A stretch of 64,000 nt of DNA from Wyeomyia smithii. Its lineage: Eukaryota; Arthropoda; Insecta; Diptera; Culicidae. The stretch's first letter is position 1; each line of letters starts with the position of its first letter. The stretch is from NCBI RefSeq assembly GCF_029784165.1, contig NC_073696.1, forward strand, positions 88,651,381 to 88,715,380, written 5' to 3'. A program made the translations under genes and the position numbers. Under the pieces are notes generated by a model that saw only the letters and a list, made by a program, of their open reading frames with translations, did no database searches and was not told where the DNA came from. Shown here one piece after another: positions 21,896-31,969 of the stretch.

Positions 21896-22618
21896 TTCTC
21901 TCCCGTATCCTGTTCCATAGACTGAGGCCGCTGTCAGAGACCTTTGTTGGCGATTACGAATTCAGTTTTCGAGGGGGACGTTCCACTACGGACCAAATGT
22001 TCGCCCTGTGACAGATCCTCGATAAATTCCGAGAATTCAACCTGCAGACGCACCATTTGTTCATTAACTTTAGGGCAGCGTACGATACAGTTGAGAGAAA
22101 TGAGTTTTAGCGTATTATGCTCGAACATGGTTTCCCAACAAAACTTATTAGGCTGATACGAGCCACCTAAGAAAGCTCTACATCATGCGTCAGGATAGCC
22201 GGTGAGATATCGGACTCCTTCGTGACGTTAGATGGTTTGAAGCAGGGAGACGGGCTGTCAAACTTATTGTTCAACAGCGCATTGGAGGGTGCTATACGGA
22301 GGGCCGCCGTGCAAAGAGGCGGCACCATCATTACGAAGTCTCACATGCTTTTAGGTTTTGCGGACGATATCGACATTATTGGTATTGACCGTAGAGCAGT
22401 GGAAGAGGCCTTAAGACCTCTCAGGATGGAAGCTGCGAGAATAGAGCTCATCATTAACATGGGGAATCTTTTGAAGTAGTCGACGAATTTATTTACCTGG
22501 GTACATTAGTGACATGTGACAACGAGGTTAGCAGTGAGATAAAAAGGCGGATAGCAGCTGCAAACAGAGCCTTCTACGGATTACGTAACCAGCAGAGCTC
22601 CCGTAGTCTGCAAACCCG
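21896..22618 (+). pseudogene. RTE-clade LINE relic 2, reverse-transcriptase region (5' part)
   Basis: It begins in LSRILFHRLRPLSETFVGDY and continues through GGRSTTDQMF, QTHHLFINFRAAYDTVER, MLEHGFPTKLIRLIRAT, TLDGLKQGDGLSNLLFNSAL, MLLGFADDIDIIGIDRRAVE and EVVDEFIYLGTLVTCDN. Stops replace codons near 22013, 22109 and 22170, and there is a deletion plus frameshift near 22460. It is the same family as the relic at 59.95 kb (SHMLLGFADDIDIIGI in both), different from the RTE at 14.4 kb. It is cut at 22618 by a TA-flanked element and resumes at 26122. Confidence 0.8.
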
Positions 22619-22620
22619 TA

Positions 22621-25600
22621 CCGTAAAATGGGGCGAATAGAAACAGTCTGCGATATATCTTGCAGTGTACAAACAATACTATAATGTATAGAATGAATAT
22701 AAAAGTTTCAAAACGTGGGTCTTGCCTCCCTTTATTAAGGGTGTAACGTCCATTTTGATAAAATAAGTAATTCATTGTTTTATTGAAAAAAAAATGTTGC
22801 ATGTTTGAATTCACCCCGGAATGGGGCGGATAGAAACACTCGCCAATAAAATACGTTTTCCTTGTTCTGATAGAAAATTCTAGTTTCAATTTGAAGAAAA
22901 CAAAACAATTGCATCATGTTTATTGACATGAGAGGCAAGAAAACGATATAAAATATAAAAATACTAGTGGAAATGTTCGGTTTATTACTTCATGTTTACT
23001 ATCTTATGAATGAATATGTTCTATTAGAGTTCTTATTAGGAACCGAAGGACTTGGGGTTGGGTCAAGCATTTCCACCGCTCTGGCATCTTCCGGTGTTTC
23101 ATCTAGGACACGACATTCGGGAACATTTTGTCTTGGCGGAACTGAAACCTGATTCATATCTCTCGGGTTAGTCCATGTCGAGCATCATGCAGCAGATAAA
23201 TCAGACTTTCAACACGTTTTTGGAATCTAGCGTGGTTGTCTACTGGATTGAGGTCTAAAGGTAACATCCGATTTATCTATCATCCGATATCTATATTTCG
23301 TAACCGCTTGACAAGGAAACAGTTTTTTTGCGTAAAATCTCAACAGCAACAGGCGGAGCGAATACGTTTTTGGACTTTTTTGTTGGTAAGTCCTGACCAT
23401 GATAGGCTGAAAATGCACAAAACATTTTCCAGACATCATTTTACATATGAAATATTATAGCGTTTCTCAAATCCACATGCAGGGTTGTTACAGTCGGCGC
23501 GGATTTTGCGTTTCTCGCGGATTTGGCGCGTTTTTACTACTCCATGGCGCTGATTTTGCGGAAAGCCTTGCAATCTTGCTTTCAGCAACCTAGAATTGAA
23601 TATTGAAGAATTTCGCACCAGTTCGACTGAGTAGTTGGCTGCACCCTCTCAGAATTCAATGAAACTTTGCGGGTGCAAGGCAATTAAGGAATTTTGCATA
23701 CTCCCTTCATTTTTTCAAAACATTATCTGAACTAGCATTTTAAAAGGACTGAAAAAAATTACTTGAAAAGGACTATTGAAAAAAATTCTTTAGAAACAAA
23801 AAATGATTTATAAAACAACTATCTCTGATTTTTATCAAACTAGGTTCTTGGATAGACAATTTCACTGTCTAAAACTCTTCGGAACATTTCAAAAACTCTC
23901 AAGGAGAAAAAAATCTAAAAAAAGCTTATTTATTCGCTTAAGATTTTGCTTCAAACCCATTTAAACCCTTTTTCTTTAAATTTTATTGAATTAATCAAAT
24001 TTCCAAATGGAGATTATACACCACAGATATGACAAGGCGCCAATCACTTAATATGTAGTATTCTCGGTCCAGGTCACAATCGAAAATATTTAACAATCTC
24101 ACGTTTAAGTCAGCCCTATTCAAATACAGATTTTACAAAATTTTAAATAGTTGCTTTATCCATTGTTGGCCTTTTTGCTTCTACATCGTTCTTAATGTTT
24201 TTTTTTAATTCTATGTCATATCATGTTGCTATCAATTTGGATGAGTTCGTGCGAGCAGAGAATAGAAACAAAACATGGGTGTAATCCTTATTCACTGCTT
24301 CTTAAGGAACTTTTAAATATGAAACAAGATACAATTTTTAATAAAAAAAAATATATTCAAAATATACAAAAACAATGGAAACTTGAGCTGATAAAAAATC
24401 TGGATAAAACTGGAAAAATATATAAAAACTGGATGATTTTGTGGTTCAACTATTTAACTGGATAACTCGAAAAAAACTGGAAGAATCTAGTTTAAATTGG
24501 AAAATTGGCATCTCTACTAACATTTTTTTTTTGGAATTTTTTATGGAGTGGTACGTCTGTTTGTCTGTGGCACCACTATCTTTCTAAAAGTGAGGTTGAA
24601 ATATTTCGGTCTATTCTTAGCATTTGCATTAAACTGTCGTTTGAAGCTTTGTTTCCAAAAGTTAATACGTACATAACAAACTCTCTTTCCTTGTTTCTTC
24701 AGTTAAATATAAGTTAAGTGTTAGACATGAATTTGAGCTCAGTGATTTTAATGTACATATTTTTCATCGAACCGAAACATTTTTATAAATAAGCTTCATT
24801 TTTACAATTTTACTAAGCTAAGGTTTGCTTCTACTTTTCCGAGCTTGGTACCATATTTTAACTAGTAATAGTAATAATATCTTTTCATTTTCTAACTGAA
24901 ACTTAGCTCGGCCTCTTATCCTTTTGAACTGTTAATTTTTGTTAAACTGTCTATGAATTGCATTATTCACTACTGATTGAATGTTCCCGGCGGTTTACAG
25001 GATTAAAGAGTTAGATTTTAAAGTATGTATCATACTTCTTAGTCAATATTTTTTAAATCTCATCATTCAATTCTCTCTTCAAACATCAATTTTTTATCTC
25101 ACTGGTACGTTACTCGTTATAATCATACTTCTCTTAACAGAGGAAAGGAGAGAAAAAATCAGTAATATGAACATTTTGCATTTATAAACATGATTTTTCA
25201 AACTTGGATCATTCCTAAACATTGGCACAGTGAGGGTTTTGACTTACGATGAACTTTGGTTCATAAAGTTCATGTTCCAAAGCTTTTTTTTTTTTAACTA
25301 AAGACGTTTTAACTACTAGGTAGTTATTCGCGTCGTATGTTTAAAATTCAAATATCCTACGTTCTAGACTCACCACAAATAAGCTATACATTAGCGTGGG
25401 ACAAAAAATTAAAGTCAGCTTCAAGGTCCAGTTTCCATACGATTTTTTTTTTTGGAAAAAACCCACTTTGCTAAACTTATTCTCTAGAAAAGTCCAATTT
25501 GCTCTTATAAATATATCGATACATAATATTTGAAGGAAAAACGCTACGATGCTTGTAGAAAACATGCTTGAATCAATAATTTTAAATAGTTTTTTTCGGC

Positions 25601-26119
25601 TCGGATTTAGTTCTCACGGCGCGGATTTTGCGGATCCAAAATCAAGATTTCTGTAACAACCCTGCACATGTTTTGGTACAAAAAATAGCCGCTACGGCGT
25701 TGTTTCCATTCGCCCCGTTAATCTGAGAACCGCGAGTTTTCCATGTAACATAGGTAACGTGATGATGAATACCTTACGGCAATCCTTTAATTCACCGTAA
25801 AAACTTGAAATGCTTAACTACCGGCCCAGTATATCACACGAACATGTTCTAAGTGAAGCAGGATGGCTTCCACAGACAAAGTTTTTTTGGTACTCGGAAA
25901 CGTTCAGAATTTGAGCCCCCATTTTACATTTTTTAAGCAAACCGACAGTAGTGCTGCTAACCCAAAAATGGGTTTGCAAGACTTGTTTACTATTGAACTA
26001 TCCAAGAAAATATTTTTTGCATGGTTTTTAAATGTAATCGAAGCCTTAAAATCGCATTTTTCAAGTTCGGAAGTTTTGTTTACATTCGCCCCACTGTTTC
26101 TATTCGCCCCGTTTCACGG
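22621..26119. mobile_element. TA-flanked TIR element carrying a nested element
   Basis: The inverted ends contain GGGGCGAATAGAAACAG (left terminus CCGTAAAATG..., right terminus ...GTTTCACGG; about 28 bp). TA lies on both sides (22619-22620 and 26120-26121), the target duplication of the Tc1/mariner superfamily. Related subterminal motifs occur at about 22820 (ATGGGGCGGATAGAAACAC) and 25704-25720. Without the nested element at 23480-25664 it is about 1.31 kb, a mariner-like size, but no transposase is visible. Excision of one TA rebuilds the RTE reading frame across 22618/26122. Confidence 0.8.
23480..25664. mobile_element. nested 2.2-kb TIR element (CAGGGTTGTTACAG ends)
   Basis: The perfect 14-bp ends CAGGGTTGTTACAG and CTGTAACAACCCTG are flanked by CACATG on both sides (23474-23479 and 25665-25670). 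A subterminal GGCGCGGATTTTGCG occurs at 23496 and again, in the same orientation, at about 25618. The interior is AT-rich and has no recognised transposase. The CAGGG start resembles hAT ends, but a 6-bp duplication is not the hAT 8 bp, so the superfamily is open. Confidence 0.7.
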
Positions 26120-26121
26120 TA

Positions 26122-26180
26122 CTGAACTTACACTCTACAAAACACTAATTCTTCCCGTGGCCCTCTAAGGTCATGAAGCA
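26122..26180 (+). pseudogene. RTE relic 2, continuation after the TA element
   Basis: It reads TELTLYKTLILPVAL and then a stop, directly continuing SRSLQTR before the TA element. LYKTLILPV is the conserved RTE C-terminal block. Homology fades after about 26180. Confidence 0.75.
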
Positions 26181-28489
26181 TCGCGAAATTACATTTATCG
26201 CTTTACTAAAAAACTGGAAACATGCATGATCTTTTCCATGCCACTGCACAGTGGGGCGACTCCATACAAAAGCTGCCAAGCGAAAAAAGTGTCGATAAAT
26301 GCGACAAAAACTTAGTATTTAGATAATTTTGGGGCGCTGAACACGAATTTGGCATCCATTTTTTGTTTGGGCCGTCCATAAAGCACGAAATCCAATTTTT
26401 AATATTTTTGGCACTTTTTTTGCTTTTTTATAGAATAATATGATCTTTGACCACAAGTAGTGCCACCGGGCGTCCTCCCCATTGAAAAAATGCGTAATTA
26501 ATGGACGACCCCTCGAAATATACAAATTTTGCCTAAATATATATATATTTTTTTAAATGAATTAAAACAACATAAGTAATACAAACTAATTACAAATTGA
26601 AAAAGTCATCATCATCATCATCATCTTCCGCTGTGATCGCTTAAATCTTGTGTTGAATAGTTCCCAGAAAATTTGAAGTTAATTATACTTATCAGCAGAA
26701 AAAATTTCTTTCGCTGCAATTTGCATTTTTTTCTAGTAATTTTCGATGTTGCATTGTTTCATATATATGTTATCTTCCTAATCCGGTTTCTATGGTTGAA
26801 AGAGGACATTTAAATACATGTACAACACCATGAATTGACAACTTATTAGACATTAAATTAGGTGGTGCCGCTGAAGTTGAAGGCTCCATAATAAAATTCA
26901 ATGAATTTATGAATTTGAAAACCAAGACACTGGAATGACACAACGTTCTAAATGAATACGAAAAGATGCGGAGGGCGACTGCTCTTTGTTTTTTCTCATA
27001 AAGCAAAATGTGTGCTTTACTTTTGTATGCAAACGAGTGCGAAGCAAAAGCAATCTTCAAACGGACTATTGTTAGCCGGAGTTTGATGGTATGCATTTGC
27101 TGTGAGTATTTGACACTTCAATCAGTTTAGCGAATTTTATGATCATCAATATTTTTATAATTGTTTTAAATTTGCAGAAAGTGATAATGTATGACATAAT
27201 TGAAATTTCTTAAAGATTTGTTTACTGTTTTCTTGTTTAACACTTATTTTATAACTTTTCATTGATAAATTTTGTGATTTTCGTCCAAATTTATATTTTA
27301 TTCTTACGGATTGAGTTAGATATCATAAATTTTCATTAAGGGGGTATCATGGTTATGATTAAAATTAATCCTGGATGAAATTTCAATTTTAAAAATAAAA
27401 ACTAAAAAAATCTGCTATCGCTTTTTTCACTAAAGTGACAATTTGCGCAGTTTTGCGCTACAGCGGACAGTATCCATTTGAAAGCTTACGTTTTTACCTA
27501 AATTTTGAATGTAGTTACAACCGTGGCAAACTGCTGCAACTAAACTTTTAAGCTACTTTTCTACAAAAAAAACACGTTTTTTTTAAACTTTTTTTTGTGT
27601 CAGGCCTACTATAACCAAATTTTTCAATATCTAATGAAAAGAGTTTGTTTTGCACAAAATTTACAACAACTTTTCCTCTGACGTTAAAAAAAACCAAGCT
27701 ATCGTTAAGGCTACAGAGCGTTTCAAAGTAATGTACTTTAAAAAAAAAGACAAAAAACGTCAGTTCGCCAAGCTTTGGAAAGTCATAAAAAATTCAGATT
27801 TCATGATATTGCGCCCAAATTCTGGATTTAAACACTTGAATGTTAGAGCAATAAAGGAAAAATATTATGAAACAGCTAACGAAAAAAATTTTTTTTGGCT
27901 GATGGCCAGCGATTCCCCACTATGCAATGGTAAGCGCAGTTGCTGAAGCGATGAGTTAAACAAAAACGTCAATGAAACCACCAGAAAGTCTAAGCATTGC
28001 TTCAGGACAGCTGTCGGAATTATACCTGGTCTGGATGAGAACGACGATTTTACTCTGTTAATTTCTGAAGAGACGGATTGCTCGTTTATTTTGAAAATGT
28101 CCATGCTTAGTATACCTCACTCAACGCGTGTTGAATCTGGGTAGCAGTATTACTAAAAACACAAAAAAAAAATGCTCCGCTATAAATTATACTCTTTCAA
28201 AGGCTCTTTAGCATCAGTTTGATCGAAAAAGACTGAGGTAGTATTGTGCAGCTTGATTCGAACAGTTTTTGCTATTTTCGAGTACGAGTTTCGAGTTTTG
28301 CTTTAAGCTCAAAAGGAGCTGTCATTGTCATTTGTCCTTCGGTTCATCTCACCCGCAAAGTCGAAAAAAATAATACGAAAAACGCAACGTAACGCCCATC
28401 CGTGATTATTCAGTTTTGTTCGAGTTACTCAAAACGAATTGCCCAATGTCACCCCTGATGACGGAAGCCTGTTCTCTTAGCTATAATCT
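26181..28489. other. gene-free AT-rich stretch with small repeats
   Basis: A likely ~144-bp MITE spans 26369-26512 (GGGCCGTCCATAAAG at one end, TTAATGGACGACCCC at the other). An (ATC)n microsatellite lies at about 26606-26625. Long A/T runs occur throughout 27.1-28.2 kb. The 98-codon frame at 27650-27946 lies in lysine-rich A-tracts and matches nothing recognised. Confidence 0.4.
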
Positions 28490-28800
28490 TTCGTTTTTTG
28501 CCGGTTTGAGCTTTGGAATGCATCTCTTTTCATTTTTTCGACCAGTGTTATAGCTATTTTACCATTCCTGTGCTTTTTGATGCTACAAGCCATTTCAAAA
28601 ATGCTTCAAAAGCTCCAACTCACTCCAACGCCAACATTTACCGTGCACCTGCTTTCAAAATCGAATCGATGGAGACGCCAAACAACCATTGCGCAGTGAT
28701 TAGCCATAATTTTTAATTTTTTCCGGTTTGAGCTTTTGGAGTGTAGCTGTGTTGACCAATGTAATGTTTCATAGTTTTTCAGTTTGAGCTTTGAGGGTAC
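28490..28800 (-). repeat. dispersed hairpin-like repeat, inverted copy
   Basis: It matches the reverse complement of the repeat at 21.6-21.9 kb: GACCAGTGTTATAGCTATTT, AAAGCTCCAACTCACTCCAA and ATGGAGACGCCAAACAACCA. It ends with TTTGAGCTTTTGGAGTGT and GTTGACCAATGTAAT. Non-coding. Confidence 0.5.
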
Positions 28801-29289
28801 ACTTTAAGTTTCGTTTTCATGATTTGGTAAACTAACTCTGAATCGGTTTTCTTGAAAGATAGAAAAAAGTGTTTTCCATAAAAATTTTCTACAAAGTTGC
28901 GCAAAATTGACGGGGCTACAACATTGTAGACCATCGTTGAACTCTATCTGCAGAGAGCTAAACGATATTCTACAAGTTAGATTCTGGATTTCATAAAAAA
29001 ATTGGTCATCCTAATTTGTAATTGCAGGAAAATGTGCGCTCCATGATATTGCAGAATTTTATAGAAAAAAACTTTTCTCTAGAATAAGGTATAACTGCCT
29101 TTAATGGACCACGTAGTAGCGTAGCTGCAAATTTTGCAAGAAAAAGTGTAAATATGTAAACTGAATTAAGTATTTCATTATGTATAAACATGAAGTAACA
29201 TGTTTATCATATTTTCTGCATGAAGAACAACTAGATAATACCTCTATTTTCTTATAATAAAAGAAATAAATGATCGTTTCAGTTTCCTT

Positions 29290-29709
29290 TAATGGGCCAC
29301 CGTTTCCATATTTGGACCACAACAATTTCCTACTTTGGGCCAAGTCTAAATAATACATCTCTTCAACCGTAGCTGCCGCTGATGAAACTAACTCTGGCTT
29401 ACGCACTGAGAGTTCTGGATCTGGATCAACTGTAGACTGCACCCGTTCTTTCGTAATAGGGAATCCTTTACGTGCCATCCGAGTTATCCAGCGAACAATT
29501 GAATCCTCTTCCGCGGCAGTCAAAGCAGTTTGTTTACCTTTTCGTGGTTTTCCTGACCACTTGCTGCTTGCACGGAACATTACGATGGATCGTGGAACAT
29601 TGGAGCGCCTGCAAGCTTCGCTAGTCGAAACACCACTTTTTATTGCTTGAAGACACTCAGTAACAGCTGCTTCAGTATGTTTTTTACCAATTTCCGGCGT
29701 TTTTCCCAT
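29290..29709 (-). pseudogene. pogo-type transposase fragment, DNA-binding half
   Basis: From ATG at 29709, MGKTPEIGKKH leads into a Psq-type helix-turn-helix (GVSTSEACRRSNVPRSIVMF) and then a CENP-B-type helix-turn-helix (LTAAEEDSIVRWITRMARKG, FPITKERVQ). This double DNA-binding arrangement is typical of pogo/Tigger/jerky transposases. The DDE catalytic domain is absent: after about 115 codons the frame runs on to 29101 through AT-rich sequence without homology. A TAAGGTATAACTGCC...GGACCAC motif at 29085-29114 resembles the terminal repeat of the neighbouring fold-back element, so the two may be related. It could not transpose by itself. Confidence 0.65.
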
Positions 29710-30150
29710 TTTAGCAGCAATTTTATACAATAACACGATCTTAACAAATTCATGGTAACTATGGTAACTATGAATCGCGGCGTTATTTCGATGATAGCTC
29801 TTGTTCGAAATGAAGCATGCCGAAATAAGGAAAACAGTATTTTTTCCCCCCTTAATTGGGCCTCTATTTTTTCCAATAGGGTAGATCTGCTTAATATAGA
29901 CCACTTTCTTTAGTTGACAACCTGAACTTCTTACATCAAGTTACACATTATAAATATACTTATTTTGATTTATGCTTTGACAACTTCAATAACGTTTCTC
30001 ATTAGAAATGTTGCAACAGACGTTTACTATAATATTCCTCATTGTAGCTGCAAAAATGCCTTTCAATAACAGCTGCCTGGTTTGCCATGGTTCGTTAACG
30101 TTTTTATAGGAAATGGCTTTTCCAAAAACTGTACTGACATCACACTTTCC

Positions 30151-30598
30151 CCATTCTGTGCCGAACACGCATCAGTACTGGACGTGTTTGGTGATCGGTC
30201 CGATAGAGTATTAAACAAAAGACGTGTGAACAAGTGTTGGCATTGTTTGCCTGGTCGAGTGAAATAAATCCGGGTTCAAGGTCGTTCCTTTGTGCAACTG
30301 TTTCGCATCGTGACTGCCAGCTGGTGCGTAAGCCGATTTGGCTGCTGGCTGGATTGTGCTACAGCAGTGGACGAGACACAAACGAGGAAAAAGAAGAAGC
30401 CATCAGTGTCAGCGAGTCGTATCGCTGTGTGGAGTGATCTCACACCTGGCTCGCTGCTGGTGGCTGTTTGGTGCTGCTGTATTGGTGCTGCTGGCTGTAA
30501 CGGCTGCTACTTCGAACGATCGGACAACCAACCTTACTGGAAGGGAGAAATAAAAAGGTACGTGTTCTTGTCAGCGCTAGTGCGCTAAACATAGCGCG
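30151..30598 (+). promoter_or_regulatory. 5' UTR of I-clade LINE, presumed internal promoter
   Basis: This 448-bp leader lies between the target duplication and the ORF1 ATG. LINEs of this type carry an internal promoter here. No specific motif is claimed. It is GC-richer than the flanks, with GCTGCTG-type clusters near 30455-30510. Confidence 0.5.
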
Positions 30599-31969
30599 AT
30601 GGATGTAGATCCCTCGCCTCCCGCGCCACCATCCCCGAACCCCTCTGACCCTGACCCTTCTGTTACCCCCTCCCCTGTTCATTCTTCAGTCCCCCCTCGC
30701 CCCAGGCTTTACCCAGACGGAGCCCAGGGCAGCTATACTGTTTATTTTCGGCCAAAGGCAGGACCGAAATCGAAAAAGTTGAACCTCTTGCAGATTTCTA
30801 AAGACCTGACGAAGGAGTACAAGGGCGTGACCGAAATTTCCAAGGTCCGGCCTAACAAGCTCCGTGTCGTGGTCGGTAACCTGAAAGAGGCCAACGATAT
30901 AGCTTGCTCTGAGCTCTTCACACGCGAGTATCGCGTTTACATACCCGCACGAGACGTGGAGATCGACGGTGTCATAACCGATTCGAGTCTGTCCGTCGAG
31001 TGTATACTGCAAAGTGCCAAAGGGTGCTTTAAGAACAAAACGTGTCCCGAAGTAAAGGTGCTCGACTGCAAGCAATTGCGGTCAGCATCGATCATCGGTG
31101 GCAAAACAGTATACACTCCGTCAGACTCGTTTCGAGTTACGTTCGCCGGGTCTGCACTACCAAGCCACGTCTCGATCCACCAGGTTCGTCTCCCTGTGAG
31201 GCTCTACGTGCCCCGCGTCATGAACTGCCTGAATTGCAAGCAGTTAGGCCATACAGCCGCCTACTGCTGCAATAAGGCACGTTGTGGCAAGTGTGGGGAG
31301 TCTCATGCGGAAGATTCTTGCAGTGTTAACGCTGAAAAGTGTATTCACTGCGGAGAAAATCTGCATGAGCTCTCGACATGTGCGGTGTACATGCAGCGCA
31401 GGGATAAAATAAAACGGTCTCTCAAAGAGCGTTCAAAGCGTTCCTACGCTGACATGCTGAAGAAGACCGTTACCACTTCTCCCGTTACTTCGAACCCCTT
31501 CGATCTGTTGCCCTCTGAGGAAACCGATTCTGACGATTCACCAGCGGGAGCATCTTACGCCAATCCTGGGGAGTCTAGAAAGAGGAAAAGTGTTTCCTCT
31601 CCTAAACTTCCCAGAAAAGGTCCTAAGATTTCTCAAAGTGAAATGAAGGTTACAAACAAACCAAACAGTGCTGCGGAAAAACCGAAGCAAACTCCTCCTG
31701 GGCTGGCAAATTTAAAGTCCCAGAAGGAGTTCCCAGCACTGCCAGGAACATCTAAAACCCCAGTTGCTCCTTTTACACTCCCAGTTGATGAAACAAACTC
31801 TGGATTAGTGAAATTTTCTGACATTGTGGACTGGATTTTTGAAACTTTCAATGTACCCGATCCAATTAAAATTTTTCTTACAGCATTCCTCCCAACAGTT
31901 AGATCATTTTTGAAGCAGTTGACTGCCCAATGGCCTCTCCTTGCAGCGATTGTATCCTTCGATGCCTAA
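30599..31969 (+). CDS. I-clade LINE ORF1, zinc-knuckle RNA-binding protein
   Basis: 456 residues, intact. It packages element RNA into a ribonucleoprotein for retrotransposition. A proline-rich N-terminus (about 1-35) is followed by a conserved gag-like region (LYPDGAQGSYTVYFRPKAGP near 38-57, ISKVRPNKLRVVVGNL near 80, EYRVYIPARDVEIDGV near 110). Three CCHC knuckles span about 208-262: CLNCKQLGHTAAYC, CGKCGESHAEDSC (one residue short before H) and CIHCGENLHELSTC. A basic, serine-rich tail follows. The ATG at 30599 is the first in the frame and directly precedes the conserved region. Its stop TAA lies inside the start of ORF2. The related copy at 36755 is broken. Confidence 0.9.
   Translation: MDVDPSPPAPPSPNPSDPDPSVTPSPVHSSVPPRPRLYPDGAQGSYTVYFRPKAGPKSKKLNLLQISKDLTKEYKGVTEISKVRPNKLRVVVGNLKEANDIACSELFTREYRVYIPARDVEIDGVITDSSLSVECILQSAKGCFKNKTCPEVKVLDCKQLRSASIIGGKTVYTPSDSFRVTFAGSALPSHVSIHQVRLPVRLYVPRVMNCLNCKQLGHTAAYCCNKARCGKCGESHAEDSCSVNAEKCIHCGENLHELSTCAVYMQRRDKIKRSLKERSKRSYADMLKKTVTTSPVTSNPFDLLPSEETDSDDSPAGASYANPGESRKRKSVSSPKLPRKGPKISQSEMKVTNKPNSAAEKPKQTPPGLANLKSQKEFPALPGTSKTPVAPFTLPVDETNSGLVKFSDIVDWIFETFNVPDPIKIFLTAFLPTVRSFLKQLTAQWPLLAAIVSFDA

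Noticed and set aside
27650..27946. 98-codon lysine-rich plus frame
   Set aside because: Composition follows A-tracts and it has no recognised homology.
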